In this document: positions 47,571 through 55,908 of the stretch, one piece after another
How the letters are laid out: every line of letters begins with the position of its first letter
Position numbering within the stretch: position 1 is the stretch's first letter
The notes under the pieces: model-generated
The model's input: the letters and a program-made list of their open reading frames with translations, nothing else
The model's database searches: none
Told to the model about the DNA's origin: nothing
Program-made: the position numbers and the translations under genes
Assembly (NCBI GenBank): GCA_016703945.1
Contig: JADJBC010000012.1
Coordinates: 1 to 64,000, forward strand
DNA length: 64,000 nucleotides
Direction of reading: 5' to 3'
Source: Candidatus Aalborgicola danicus
GTDB lineage: Bacteria; Pseudomonadota; Gammaproteobacteria; Burkholderiales; Burkholderiaceae_C

Positions 47571-49403
47571 ATGAACGACGCTGTTTTACACCCCCCAGTC
47601 CAGCCTTTGGGCACCGCAGACGACCTGCGACAGAGCCTGCGCAAAAGTCGCAACCAGCTCAAAGGCCGCCAAGCCGATCCCGCCGCGCTAGAGCAGGTGC
47701 GTGCCCTGATCGGCCAACGCCCCGCGGACGGTTACCGCCGTGACCTGCTGATCGAACATCTGCACACCCTTAACGACCACTACCGCGCACTGTTTGAGCG
47801 CCATCTGGTGGCGTTGGCGCAGGAGATGAATATCCCCATGGCCGAGGTCTTTGAAGTGGCCAGCTTCTACCACCACTTCGAAATCCTGAAGGATGACGCT
47901 CTTGCCCCGGCGCTAACCATTCGCGTGTGCGACGGCCTGGCCTGCGAGATGGCTGGAGCGCAGGGCATTCTGGCGCGCCTGCCTGCTCTGTTGGGCAACC
48001 CCGACATCCGTGTTGTGGCTGCGCCCTGCCTGGGCCGCTGCGAACAGGCGCCCGTGGCCAGCGTGCACCAAAACCCGGTGATCCATGCCGACGCGCGCCA
48101 AATTGCCGCCCTGGCTAAATCCTATGTGTCAAATCTGCCGCTAGCCCACGAACCACTTGCGCAAGAAGCTATCAACTTCATAGCAAGCGATCTTGCGGAA
48201 AAAAGTATCTCGCCGCCGCCCGAGATGCAACAGATGGTGCCTGCCTTCACCGACTACGCCACCTACCGCGCCCACGGTGGCTACGGACTGGCCGCTGCCG
48301 TAGTGCAGGGTGAATACGACCCGCAGCAGGTAATAGCAGCGCTGGAAGACGCCGGCCTGCGCGGCCTGGGTGGCGCGGGCTTCCCGGCCGGGCGCAAATG
48401 GCGCATCGTGCGCGAACAGCCGGCACCGCGTGTCATGGCTGTCAACATTGACGAAGGCGAGCCCGGCACCTTCAAGGACCGCACCTACCTGGAACGCGAC
48501 CCGCACCGCTTTCTGGAGGGCCTGCTGATCGCCGCCCAGGTGGTGGGCACCGAAGCCTGCTACATCTACCTGCGCGACGAATACCACGGCTGCCGCGCCA
48601 TTCTGCAAGCCGAGCTGGCCAAGCTGCAGGCCGATCCGCCCTGCCCGCTGCCCATCATCGAACTGCGCCGCGGCGCGGGCGCCTACATCTGCGGTGAAGA
48701 GTCCGCCATGATCGAGAGCATTGAAGGCAAGCGCGGCGAGCCCCGCATGCGCCCGCCCTACATCGCCGAGGTCGGCCTGTTTGGCCGCCCGACGCTGGAA
48801 CACAATTTTGAGACGCTGTATTGGGTGCGCGACATTGTCGAAATAGGCCCGCAGTGGTTCACCGGTTTTGGGCGTCATGGCCGCAAGGGGCTGCGCAGCT
48901 TTAGCGTCAGTGGCCGCGTCCAATACCCCGGCGTCAAGCTGGCGCCAGCCGGTATCACCTTGCAGGAGCTGGTTGACGAATACTGTGGCGGCATGCAGGA
49001 CGGCCACACGCTCTACGCCTACCTGCCGGGCGGCGCGTCGGGCGGCATTCTGCCGGCCAGCCTGAACAACATTCCGCTGGACTTTGACACGCTGCAGCCC
49101 TATGGCAGCTTCATCGGCTCGGCCGCCGTCATCGTACTCAGCCAGCATGATCGTGCGCGAGACGCGGCGCTAAACGCCATGCGTTTCTTTGCGGACGAGA
49201 GTTGTGGGCAGTGCACGCCGTGCCGTGTCGGCACCGTCAAAGCAGTCGCACTGATGCAAGCCTCGTCTTGGGACAACGCGACCTTGGAAGACTTGAGTCA
49301 GGTGATGGTGGACGCGTCTATTTGCGGGCTGGGCCAGGCAGCACCAAACGTGGTGCGCTCGGTGCAAAAGTATTTTGCGCATGAGATTGGGGGTGCGGCA
49401 TGA
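47571..49403 (+). CDS. fdsGB: Formate dehydrogenase fused gamma-beta subunit (NuoE-NuoF type)
   Basis: From ATG 47571 this is a 610-aa protein. Residues 40-180 are NuoE-like with the 2Fe-2S ligands in VCDGLACEMAG and APCLGRCEQAP. Residues about 235-600 are NuoF-like: FMN/NAD site GLRGLGGAGFPAGRKW, NIDEGEPGTFKDR, RRGAGAYICGEESAMIESIEG and the 4Fe-4S site ESCGQCTPCRVG. It takes electrons from the alpha subunit to NAD+. The linker (about 185-207: SYVSNLPLAHEPLAQEAINFIAS) is encoded by an interspersed repeat. A short upstream extension in frame (47505) crosses the hairpin and is rejected. The stop overlaps the alpha-subunit start (ATGA). Confidence 0.93.
   Translation: MNDAVLHPPVQPLGTADDLRQSLRKSRNQLKGRQADPAALEQVRALIGQRPADGYRRDLLIEHLHTLNDHYRALFERHLVALAQEMNIPMAEVFEVASFYHHFEILKDDALAPALTIRVCDGLACEMAGAQGILARLPALLGNPDIRVVAAPCLGRCEQAPVASVHQNPVIHADARQIAALAKSYVSNLPLAHEPLAQEAINFIASDLAEKSISPPPEMQQMVPAFTDYATYRAHGGYGLAAAVVQGEYDPQQVIAALEDAGLRGLGGAGFPAGRKWRIVREQPAPRVMAVNIDEGEPGTFKDRTYLERDPHRFLEGLLIAAQVVGTEACYIYLRDEYHGCRAILQAELAKLQADPPCPLPIIELRRGAGAYICGEESAMIESIEGKRGEPRMRPPYIAEVGLFGRPTLEHNFETLYWVRDIVEIGPQWFTGFGRHGRKGLRSFSVSGRVQYPGVKLAPAGITLQELVDEYCGGMQDGHTLYAYLPGGASGGILPASLNNIPLDFDTLQPYGSFIGSAAVIVLSQHDRARDAALNAMRFFADESCGQCTPCRVGTVKAVALMQASSWDNATLEDLSQVMVDASICGLGQAAPNVVRSVQKYFAHEIGGAA
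48125..48190 (-). repeat. 65-70 bp interspersed repeat in the fdsGB linker, copy 10
   Basis: On the minus strand: TTGCTATGAAGTTGATAGCT, TCTTGCGCAAGTGGTTCGTG, GGCTAGCGGCAGATTTGACA. It is full length, antisense to the gene, and lies exactly between the NuoE-like and NuoF-like domains. Confidence 0.75.
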
Positions 49404-52400
49404 GCACGAGCATTGCATTCACGCTGGATGGCGAGTCCATCCACGCCTTAGCCGGCGAGTCCATTCTTAAGGCGGCGCAACGCCATGGGGTGGAGATTCC
49501 GCATCTGTGCTACTCGGACGGCCTGCGTGCCGACGGCAACTGTCGTGCCTGTGTGGTGGAGATTGACGGTGAGCGCAGTTTGGCGCCGAGTTGCTGTCGC
49601 AATGTCACTCCGGGCATGCAGGTGAAAGCCCAAAGCCCACGGGCGTTAAAGAGCCAGGCGATGGTGGTGGAGATGTTGCTGTCGGATATGCCGGATGTGG
49701 GGTACAAGTGGAATGACTCAGGGGCGGCTTTGTCGCGCGCTGCTGGATTGGGGGATGCGCCGGGTTCCTCATACGAGTACGCCAAATCGGCACCCGGCAC
49801 ATCCCCCAATCCAGCGGAATCTGGTACATCCACGGATACAAGCCCACAGTCGCACACTGAGTTTCCAAACGCTTCTTCAACCACCGGCCCAGCCCCGTCA
49901 GCGGGTATGCCGGGAGCCGATTTCTGCTCGCAGTATGAGGAACCCGGCATACCCCATGGCGGGGCAGCGCATGCCAACCCCAGCCACTTTCAGCACGGAG
50001 AACTCAGCTTTTGGGCCCAACGTCTAGGCGTTTCGGTGCGACCTGCCTTGGTGGCAATGCGCCGTAGCCAACCTGCTGCCGACCTGTCGCATCCCGCCAT
50101 GGCCGTCAACCTCGACGCCTGCATCCAGTGCAACCGCTGCGTGCGGGCCTGCCGCGAGGAGCAGGTCAATGGCGTCATTGGCTACGCGCATCGCGGCGCG
50201 CACAGCGCCATCGTGTTTGACCTGGGCGATGCCATGGGCACCAGCAGTTGCGTGGCCTGCGGCGAATGCGTGCAGGCCTGCCCCACGGGCGCGTTGATGC
50301 CCAAGACGCAGATTGGCTCGCAAGCAGTGGACAAAAAGGTGGACTCGGTGTGCCCGTTCTGCGGCGTGGGCTGCCTGATCACCTACAACGTGAAGGACAA
50401 CGCCATCGTCAGCGTGGACGGGCGCGACGGCCCGGCCAACCATGGGCGGCTGTGCGTCAAGGGGCGCTTTGGCTTTGACTACGCGCACAGCCCGCAGCGC
50501 CTGACCGTGCCGCTGGTGCGCAAGGCCGGTGTGCCCAAGGACCCGGCAGCGCTGCAGCACCTGAACCGCAACACGGCCGACTGGTCCGATGTGTTCCGCG
50601 AGGCCACGTGGGACGAAGCACTGGCGCTGGCGGCTGGCCCGCTGAAGGCGCTGCGTGACACCCATGGCGCCAAATCGCTGGCCGGTTTTGGCTCGGCCAA
50701 GGGCAGCAACGAGGAAGCCTATCTGTTCCAGAAGCTGGTGCGCACCGGCTTTGGCTCCAACAATGTGGACCACTGCACCCGCCTGTGCCATGCCAGCAGC
50801 GTGGCGGCCCTGCTCGAAGGCGTGGGCTCGGGCGCGGTCAGCAACCAGGTCAACGATGTGGAGCACTCGGACCTGATCTTCGTGATCGGCTCCAACCCCA
50901 GCAGCAACCACCCGGTTGCCGCCAGCTGGATGAAGAACGCGGCCCAGCGCGGCGCCAAAATTGTGCTGGCCGACCCGCGCATCACCGACATTGGCAAGCA
51001 CGCCTGGCGCACACTGCAGTTCCGAGCCGACACCGATGTCGCCATGCTCAATGCGCTGATCCACACCATCATAGAAGAAGACCTTGTAGCCCTCGAATTC
51101 ATTGAACAACGCGCTATCAATTTCGAAGCGTTGAAAGAAAACGTCAAGGGCTACAGCCCCGAGGCCATGGCGCCCATCTGCGGCATCCCGGCGCAGACGC
51201 TGCGCGAAGTGGCGCGCGCCTATGCCACCGCCAAGGGGGCGATGATTTTGTGGGGCATGGGCGTGAGCCAGCACGTGCACGGCACCGACAACGCGCGCTG
51301 CCTGATCGCACTGGCCACCGTGGCCGGGCAGATCGGCAAGCCCGGCTCGGGCCTGCACCCGCTGCGCGGCCAGAACAATGTGCAGGGCGCCAGCGACGCC
51401 GGGCTCATCCCCATGATGTACCCCAACTACCAGCGCGTCACCAACAAGGCTGCGCATGACTGGTTTGAGAAATTTTGGGATACCAAACTCGATGACCAGC
51501 CCGGCTACACCGTCGTGGAAATCATGCACAAGGCCCTGGCCCCGGACAGCGACCCGCACAAGGTGCGCGGCATGTACATCATGGGCGAGAACCCGGCCAT
51601 GAGCGACCCCGATCTACACCACGCCCGCCACGCGCTGGCCAGTCTGGAGCACCTGGTGGTGCAGGACATCTTCATGACCGAAACCGCCTGGCTGGCCGAC
51701 GTGGTGCTCCCGGCCAGCGCCTGGCCCGAGAAGACCGGCACGGTCAGCAACACCGACCGCATGGTGCAACTGGGTCTGCGGGCGATAGCCCCGCCGGGCC
51801 AGGCACGTGCCGACCTGTGGATCATCCAGCAGATGGCACATGGTTTGGGCCTCAACTGGAGCTACGAAAACGATAGCACACTACGCAACAGCGACGAGGG
51901 CTACCACGGTGTTGAGCTGGTCTACGAGGAAATGCGCCAGGCCATGCACACCGCCATAGCCGGCATCACCTGGGAGCGCCTCCAGGCGGAATCCAGCGTC
52001 ACCTACCCCTGCCACAGCGCGAGCGACCCCGGCGAGCCCACCGTCTTCAAGGAACACGTGGACACGCCCGACGGCCGCATCCACCTGGTGCCCGCCGACA
52101 TCATCCCCGCCAACGAGCGCCCCGACGCCGACTACCCTTTCGTGCTGATCACCGGCCGCCAGCTGGAGCACTGGCACACCGGCAGCATGACCCGGCGCAG
52201 CACCGTGCTCGACGCGCTCGAACCCACGGCCACCGCCAGCCTGTGCGGGCGCGACTTGCAAGCACTGGGCTTGGCCCCGGGCGACGTGATGACGGTGCGC
52301 TCGCGCCGTGGCCAGGTGACGCTGCACGTGCGCCAGGACGATGGCACGCCCAGCGGCGCTGTCTTCATACCCTTTGCCTACTACGAGGCGGCTGCCAACC

Positions 52401-52519
52401 TGATGACCAATGCGGCATTGGACCCGTTTGGCAAGATACCGGAGTTCAAGTATTGCGCGGTGGCGTTGGAGCGGGGTGGGATGCTGGCTGCGTCTACGGG
52501 GTATTCGGGAGTCCAATAG
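49400..52519 (+). CDS. fdhA: NAD-dependent formate dehydrogenase alpha subunit (Mo-bis-MGD)
   Basis: This 1039-aa enzyme oxidises formate to CO2. It has an N-terminal 2Fe-2S domain (VEIPHLCYSDGLRADGNCRACVVEID), two 4Fe-4S ferredoxin motifs (CIQCNRCVRACREE; CVACGECVQACPTG), the molybdopterin domain 4Fe-4S motif VCPFCGVGCLITY, the Mo-ligand cysteine in NNVDHCTRLCHASS, and a C-terminal dinucleotide-binding domain (FVLITGRQLEHWHTGSMTRRS; PEFKYCAVALERG). Between LLSDMPDVGYKWNDS and GELSFWAQRLGVSV an extra low-complexity stretch of about 85 residues (about 105-190) is encoded by a palindromic insert. A second repeat copy lies near residue 560. No delta subunit (fdsD) follows. mobA/moe/moa genes elsewhere in the window supply its cofactor. 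Confidence 0.95.
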   Translation: MSTSIAFTLDGESIHALAGESILKAAQRHGVEIPHLCYSDGLRADGNCRACVVEIDGERSLAPSCCRNVTPGMQVKAQSPRALKSQAMVVEMLLSDMPDVGYKWNDSGAALSRAAGLGDAPGSSYEYAKSAPGTSPNPAESGTSTDTSPQSHTEFPNASSTTGPAPSAGMPGADFCSQYEEPGIPHGGAAHANPSHFQHGELSFWAQRLGVSVRPALVAMRRSQPAADLSHPAMAVNLDACIQCNRCVRACREEQVNGVIGYAHRGAHSAIVFDLGDAMGTSSCVACGECVQACPTGALMPKTQIGSQAVDKKVDSVCPFCGVGCLITYNVKDNAIVSVDGRDGPANHGRLCVKGRFGFDYAHSPQRLTVPLVRKAGVPKDPAALQHLNRNTADWSDVFREATWDEALALAAGPLKALRDTHGAKSLAGFGSAKGSNEEAYLFQKLVRTGFGSNNVDHCTRLCHASSVAALLEGVGSGAVSNQVNDVEHSDLIFVIGSNPSSNHPVAASWMKNAAQRGAKIVLADPRITDIGKHAWRTLQFRADTDVAMLNALIHTIIEEDLVALEFIEQRAINFEALKENVKGYSPEAMAPICGIPAQTLREVARAYATAKGAMILWGMGVSQHVHGTDNARCLIALATVAGQIGKPGSGLHPLRGQNNVQGASDAGLIPMMYPNYQRVTNKAAHDWFEKFWDTKLDDQPGYTVVEIMHKALAPDSDPHKVRGMYIMGENPAMSDPDLHHARHALASLEHLVVQDIFMTETAWLADVVLPASAWPEKTGTVSNTDRMVQLGLRAIAPPGQARADLWIIQQMAHGLGLNWSYENDSTLRNSDEGYHGVELVYEEMRQAMHTAIAGITWERLQAESSVTYPCHSASDPGEPTVFKEHVDTPDGRIHLVPADIIPANERPDADYPFVLITGRQLEHWHTGSMTRRSTVLDALEPTATASLCGRDLQALGLAPGDVMTVRSRRGQVTLHVRQDDGTPSGAVFIPFAYYEAAANLMTNAALDPFGKIPEFKYCAVALERGGMLAASTGYSGVQ
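49743..49954 (+). repeat. Double palindromic element inserted in frame in fdhA
   Basis: A 23-nt arm at 49743-49765 (CTGGATTGGGGGATG start) pairs with 49792-49814 with one mismatch. A second, shorter pair, GGGTATGCCGGG (49903-49914) with CCCGGCATACCC (49943-49954), follows. The loops are the same sequence in opposite orientation (GCCGATTT and TATGAGGAA occur in both), so these are two inverted copies of one element. Together they add roughly 85 codons without a frameshift. Confidence 0.8.
51076..51125 (-). repeat. Partial interspersed repeat inside fdhA, copy 11
   Basis: On the minus strand AAATTGATAGC, exactly 18 nt, then GAGGGCTACAAGGTC. Block spacing equals the consensus. It encodes VALEFIEQRAINFEA in fdhA on the other strand. 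Confidence 0.55.
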
Positions 52520-52914
52520 CTGCGGTGTGGCGATGGCGGCAGAGTTTGGGGTGGTTGACTACTGGTGTGAGTCGTCGGATAGCCTTACAAGGGCGATGGG
52601 AGCCCAGATCACTGCGGGGCTGGCGGCGTGATTTGGGCACGTGAGAAGGAGTGATGCAGCAGGAGTTCTGCGGCTTGGAGGCCAATGTGGGCCAGATGCA
52701 GTCTTTGCGTTATCACCGCTTTCGAGTAACGCCAGCATATTGAAACAGCGACCGACGTACTTTGAATAGATCATCAAGACGGTTCCGATCTGCAGATTCT
52801 TCGTCACCAACGGTATGAATCGGATCTCGTAACCACGCCTAGAATACGCCCATGGAAATCATATCCAGCCAAGGGGGCGCTACGGACTTCTAGTTACAAC
52901 AACTAGGAGTTCGT
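52520..52914. other. Non-coding interval after fdhA
   Basis: About 395 nt holding no gene I can support. There is no delta subunit of formate dehydrogenase and no terminator with a T run. A minus-strand reading of 83 codons (52559-52810) has no recognisable motif. Base composition shifts to a more AT-rich sequence from about 52720 onward, marking the start of the accessory segment. A palindrome lies at its end (52886-52910). Confidence 0.6.
52886..52910. promoter_or_regulatory. 25-bp palindrome before the orphan 213-aa gene (putative operator)
   Basis: ACTTCTAGTT and AACTAGGAGT are inverted with one mismatch around ACAAC. The right arm includes the AGGAG ribosome site of the following gene, so a protein bound here, or an mRNA hairpin, would block translation or transcription. 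Confidence 0.5.
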
Positions 52915-53556
52915 ATGTCTGCATCCAAGCCAACGCGCAGCCGGGCCTACGGCCTGCGCATCGTCTCACCAACAGGTGAGGCTTGGTATTACTTTGAAAA
53001 CCGTACATGCCTCGCGAGGGATCTGGCTTTGCGTCTATACCAAGCGACGCAGCGAGTAGACCACCACATACAGCCAGGGCCTCGCGCGCCCCATACCCTC
53101 GTGGATGAGCGCGGGGTCAGTATTCAATGGATTCGCGAGACGCCATACCAAGCGGAGCACACGCCCTTCGGAGCTGCTTGGCGAACCCGCGTTGAGTGGA
53201 AGACCTTTGAGCCCTACGGAGAGAGTGGTCAACCGCTGCAGGTTCATCAACTTTTTCGTGAATTCGACTTGTTGGCTTACCTCCGGGGCACCGGTAGCGG
53301 ACGCGTGCGCCACGGTGAGCGGGGTCACGGACCCGTTCGAGGAATTCGCAAATGGCGCGGTGGATTCGGTTGGTTCAGGACCGTCAATACCAGTCAGGAA
53401 AAGAGGACTCATGCGCTGGTACTACACGACGAAGGCGAAGTGCCAGCTCGGGCGGCGCGCAGCCCAAAGAATCTGCCAACGGCCTGGGATGATTTCTTGC
53501 GCGTCCCCCAACGATCCTGGAAGAAGCAAAGCAAGGCACGCAAACAATGGGCATGA
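52915..53556 (+). CDS. Orphan protein of unknown function
   Basis: This 213-aa basic, soluble protein starts at ATG 52915 with AGGAG 5-6 nt upstream. The N-terminal half is beta-rich (SRAYGLRIVSPTGEAWYYFENRT, THTPFGAAWRTRVEWKTFEPYG-like segments). The C-terminal half is Gly/Arg-rich with GRVRHGERGHGPVRGIRKWRGGFGWFR and a conserved-looking tail EGEVPARAARSPKNLPTAWDDFLR, then KKQSKARKQW. Such Arg/Gly-rich segments suggest nucleic-acid contact, but no known domain is apparent. I recall similar unnamed proteins from phage- or plasmid-like regions. It converges with the GIY-YIG gene, 23 nt between stops. Confidence 0.7.
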   Translation: MSASKPTRSRAYGLRIVSPTGEAWYYFENRTCLARDLALRLYQATQRVDHHIQPGPRAPHTLVDERGVSIQWIRETPYQAEHTPFGAAWRTRVEWKTFEPYGESGQPLQVHQLFREFDLLAYLRGTGSGRVRHGERGHGPVRGIRKWRGGFGWFRTVNTSQEKRTHALVLHDEGEVPARAARSPKNLPTAWDDFLRVPQRSWKKQSKARKQWA

Positions 53557-53579
53557 TATGACCATGCCCAATGGCGCTT

Positions 53580-55262
53580 TCATTTTGTTCTGCGCCGCCC
53601 GGTCAATAGGCCGGCGGCTTTCATGTAGGCGGCGTTGAGCTTGCTGGCCTCGCTCTTGGTCATCCAGGTGCAATTGTCCGGTACGTATCCGCGGGTTTTG
53701 TCTAAGCGGACAAAGGCCATGCTTGGTTGTGAGGGTTGCCCATTCTCCAATAGGAAGACATCGAAATTGCGCCACGCCGGATGCAATTCAATTTCAGACA
53801 GGTAGGAGCTTGATTTCGGGTTGGTCACACCGTGAACCAGTCTGCTCCATGCTTTGTATGCCGGTGTCGAAGCAACGCCTTCGCCTTGCGTGGGTGGGCT
53901 CTTTACGTCGATCCGCTTTTTGTAAATCCGAGCCGCGGCTGCGTGGTACGTGATGCCACGCGTGCGGGCCACGTAGTCCGTCGCCGCCTTATTACTTGGG
54001 AATTGGATGTTATCGACCATGGTGGTCTGTGGGTTGGACCCGCCGCTGGTGCCTCCTGGCGAGATATTGAATCCCGATGGAGCCAGCGTGTTGAGACGTT
54101 GAATCCATTCGCGCTCCTTGGCCTCCAGCGTTCCTTTGCTAGTTCCGCTATCAATCTGCTCAATTGTGAATGCCGGCTTTCCGAAGGTGCGAATTGCGGC
54201 GTGCAAGGACTCTTCGCCCAGCACGCCGTGGGAATTCGCATCGTCCAGGTGCTGTTGCCAGCGCCTGGGCAGTGTCTGGATGGTGATGCCGACGTACTGT
54301 TTCGCGCTGTTCAGGTGGGTCACTAGATAGATGATGCCGTTCCCGTATCCTGGGTTGGGCACTCGAGTAAATGCCTCTTCCGCAATCATTCCCCTCGCAA
54401 TCCATCTGCTGATGGTGTGTGGGCTGGCCGGAGGCTTCAGGATGCGCACGGCCTCTTCCATGTTGGGGTATTCGATGTTGCTGACCGTGATGGGGCCGAC
54501 CTCGCGTGAACCTCGAAGGGTGCCTTGATCAAGGATTCGCTCCTCGGACATTCCTTCCTGGCGACGTTTGAGGGCTCGCCAATAGTTGATTCCCAACTCT
54601 TTGCATCGTCGTTTGAAAGTCCCCTCGGAGAGCTTCAGCTTTGCACACTGCGGGCATTCCGTCCCACGCAGGTGGTTGGAGGGGGTTTGCTCAAAGGGGC
54701 CGTGCTCAGGGCAACGGATGACGCCTTTTGCCCCCATGTTCACGTAGTGGAAGTCGTCGTACTGATATTTGCCGCCGTGGACAGACCGTGCCTGTATTTG
54801 GAAGCGGGCACGTAGCGCAGCGTCTGATGACTCAGGTGTCAACTGCCCTTCATCCAGGGCATGCTTCAGCGAAATGCATTTCGGGCAGCCTACATGGCCT
54901 CGCAGGTGGTTGCGGAACTCTTGCTGAAAAACCAAATCATGGGCTAGACAGCGGATGCTGACTTTCTCACCAGCAGACGGCAACTCAGAAATCAGGCTGT
55001 AGTCGTATCGATCACCAAAGTGTTCCCTGGATCTCTCGACAAATTCGGATCTGGAAGTCTTCTGGCGATCGAAGTAACATTTGCGGCAGCCCACGCCATT
55101 GAGGTGATGGCCGGGGTCGATGAAGAATGCCCCATGCTGGCGGCAAACGACCTCTATTTTCGTAGAGCTGTTCTGGTACCGTACCTTGGAGTAGTCATAC
55201 CGATCCGCATGCACGGAGTGGAATTCGGCCATGACTTCATCTGGGGTCTTCTTGCGGGGCAT
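53580..55262 (-). CDS. Composite zinc-ribbon / GIY-YIG nuclease
   Basis: This 560-aa protein starts at ATG 55262. It has three zinc-ribbon-like modules, each C-x2-H then C-x2-C, all with the RYDYS/KYQYDD - NHLRG - GC-KC look of DUF723: residues 8-62 (CRQHG, GCRKC), 75-130 (CLAHD, GCPKC) and 155-207 (CPEHG, ECPQC). Then come a helical segment, a NUMOD/IENR1-like unit (IEYPNMEEAVRILKPPASPHTISRWIARGM) and a GIY-YIG domain (about 308-405: GIIYLVTHLNSAKQYVGIT, catalytic Arg in LPRRWQQHL, Glu in EREWIQRLNT, GFNISPGG). A second NUMOD-like unit (about 415-452) is followed by a C-terminal module resembling phage HNH/AP2-type proteins (FVRLDKTRGYVPDNCTWMTKSEASKLN). It is most like a free-standing homing endonuclease. 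No intron or host gene is visible. Confidence 0.85.
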   Translation of the reverse strand: MPRKKTPDEVMAEFHSVHADRYDYSKVRYQNSSTKIEVVCRQHGAFFIDPGHHLNGVGCRKCYFDRQKTSRSEFVERSREHFGDRYDYSLISELPSAGEKVSIRCLAHDLVFQQEFRNHLRGHVGCPKCISLKHALDEGQLTPESSDAALRARFQIQARSVHGGKYQYDDFHYVNMGAKGVIRCPEHGPFEQTPSNHLRGTECPQCAKLKLSEGTFKRRCKELGINYWRALKRRQEGMSEERILDQGTLRGSREVGPITVSNIEYPNMEEAVRILKPPASPHTISRWIARGMIAEEAFTRVPNPGYGNGIIYLVTHLNSAKQYVGITIQTLPRRWQQHLDDANSHGVLGEESLHAAIRTFGKPAFTIEQIDSGTSKGTLEAKEREWIQRLNTLAPSGFNISPGGTSGGSNPQTTMVDNIQFPSNKAATDYVARTRGITYHAAAARIYKKRIDVKSPPTQGEGVASTPAYKAWSRLVHGVTNPKSSSYLSEIELHPAWRNFDVFLLENGQPSQPSMAFVRLDKTRGYVPDNCTWMTKSEASKLNAAYMKAAGLLTGRRRTK

Positions 55263-55357
55263 ATCAGTAAGCTAGGCAGTCCAGTTAGCAGCGTGAAAGT
55301 TGGGTTTTAGGGGAATGAGGCAGCGTGTTTTTGTGGTTCACCATGAAATCGCACCCC

Positions 55358-55489
55358 AAGGCGGACGGTGTGGCTTGCGGTCGCCGCAGAGCAGGCAGCC
55401 CTATCCCGCCATTGACGCAACAAGGGCGGCGTACCAAACCAGTCCGCCCGCGACGCGAGCCGGAGCCCGCAAGCCACGCCGTCCGCCTT
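55358..55489. repeat. 23-bp inverted repeat flanking an 86-nt loop
   Basis: The arms 55358-55380 (AAGGCGGACGGTGTGG start) and 55467-55489 are inverted copies with one mismatch. Inside are smaller complementary GC stretches (CCCGCC / GGGCGG). It lies between the GIY-YIG gene and the vapC-like gene. It could be a miniature transposon-like unit, a structured RNA or a strong terminator for the converging transcripts. Confidence 0.7.
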
Positions 55490-55527
55490 GCGCGACACGC
55501 AACCCAGAAAACGGGCTTTGAATTCCC

Positions 55528-55908
55528 TCACAAACGCTTAGTCCCCTCCAACTTCGCCAGCCCCCGGTCAAACGTGCCCAGCGGCATGTGCCCTGCCTTG
55601 CGCGCAATTTCCAGCACCAGGCAATCGGAAAAACCCAGCGCAGGCTTGGCGCGAAAGTGATCCAGCGCGGCGCGCACGGTATCGGCATCCTGCAATGCCA
55701 AGCTCTCATGGGCCAGAAGCAAGTCCAGGGCAGCCATCAACTGCGGGGCGCTGCGTTCATACACCGCGTCCAGCACCCACAGTGTTTCGGCCAGCACCAG
55801 ATGCGACACCCACGCTCCTTTGGCGACAAACTGGTCTGCCGCCTGCGCCTGCTTGAGATCGTCGCGCGCCAGCAAGCGCACCAGCACATTCGTATCAACG
55901 GCCAGCAT
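55528..55908 (-). CDS. PIN-domain ribonuclease toxin (VapC-like), second pair
   Basis: This 126-aa PIN protein has MLAVDTNVLVRLLARDD with the first Asp, VLAETLWVLDAVYERS with the Glu, ALGFSDCLVLEIARKAG with the third acidic residue, and LGTFDRGLAKLEG. It is downstream of and overlaps its antitoxin by 14 nt (55895-55908), so the two are co-translated. It is predicted to be an Mg2+-dependent RNase. It looks intact. Confidence 0.9.
   Translation of the reverse strand: MLAVDTNVLVRLLARDDLKQAQAADQFVAKGAWVSHLVLAETLWVLDAVYERSAPQLMAALDLLLAHESLALQDADTVRAALDHFRAKPALGFSDCLVLEIARKAGHMPLGTFDRGLAKLEGTKRL

Noticed and set aside
50024..51559. 511-codon frame antisense to fdhA
   Set aside because: Composition typical of an antisense shadow of a GC-rich gene; no start context or domain.
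52559..52810. 83-codon minus-strand frame in the gap after fdhA
   Set aside because: No conserved motif, poor codon pattern and no ribosome site; left as non-coding.
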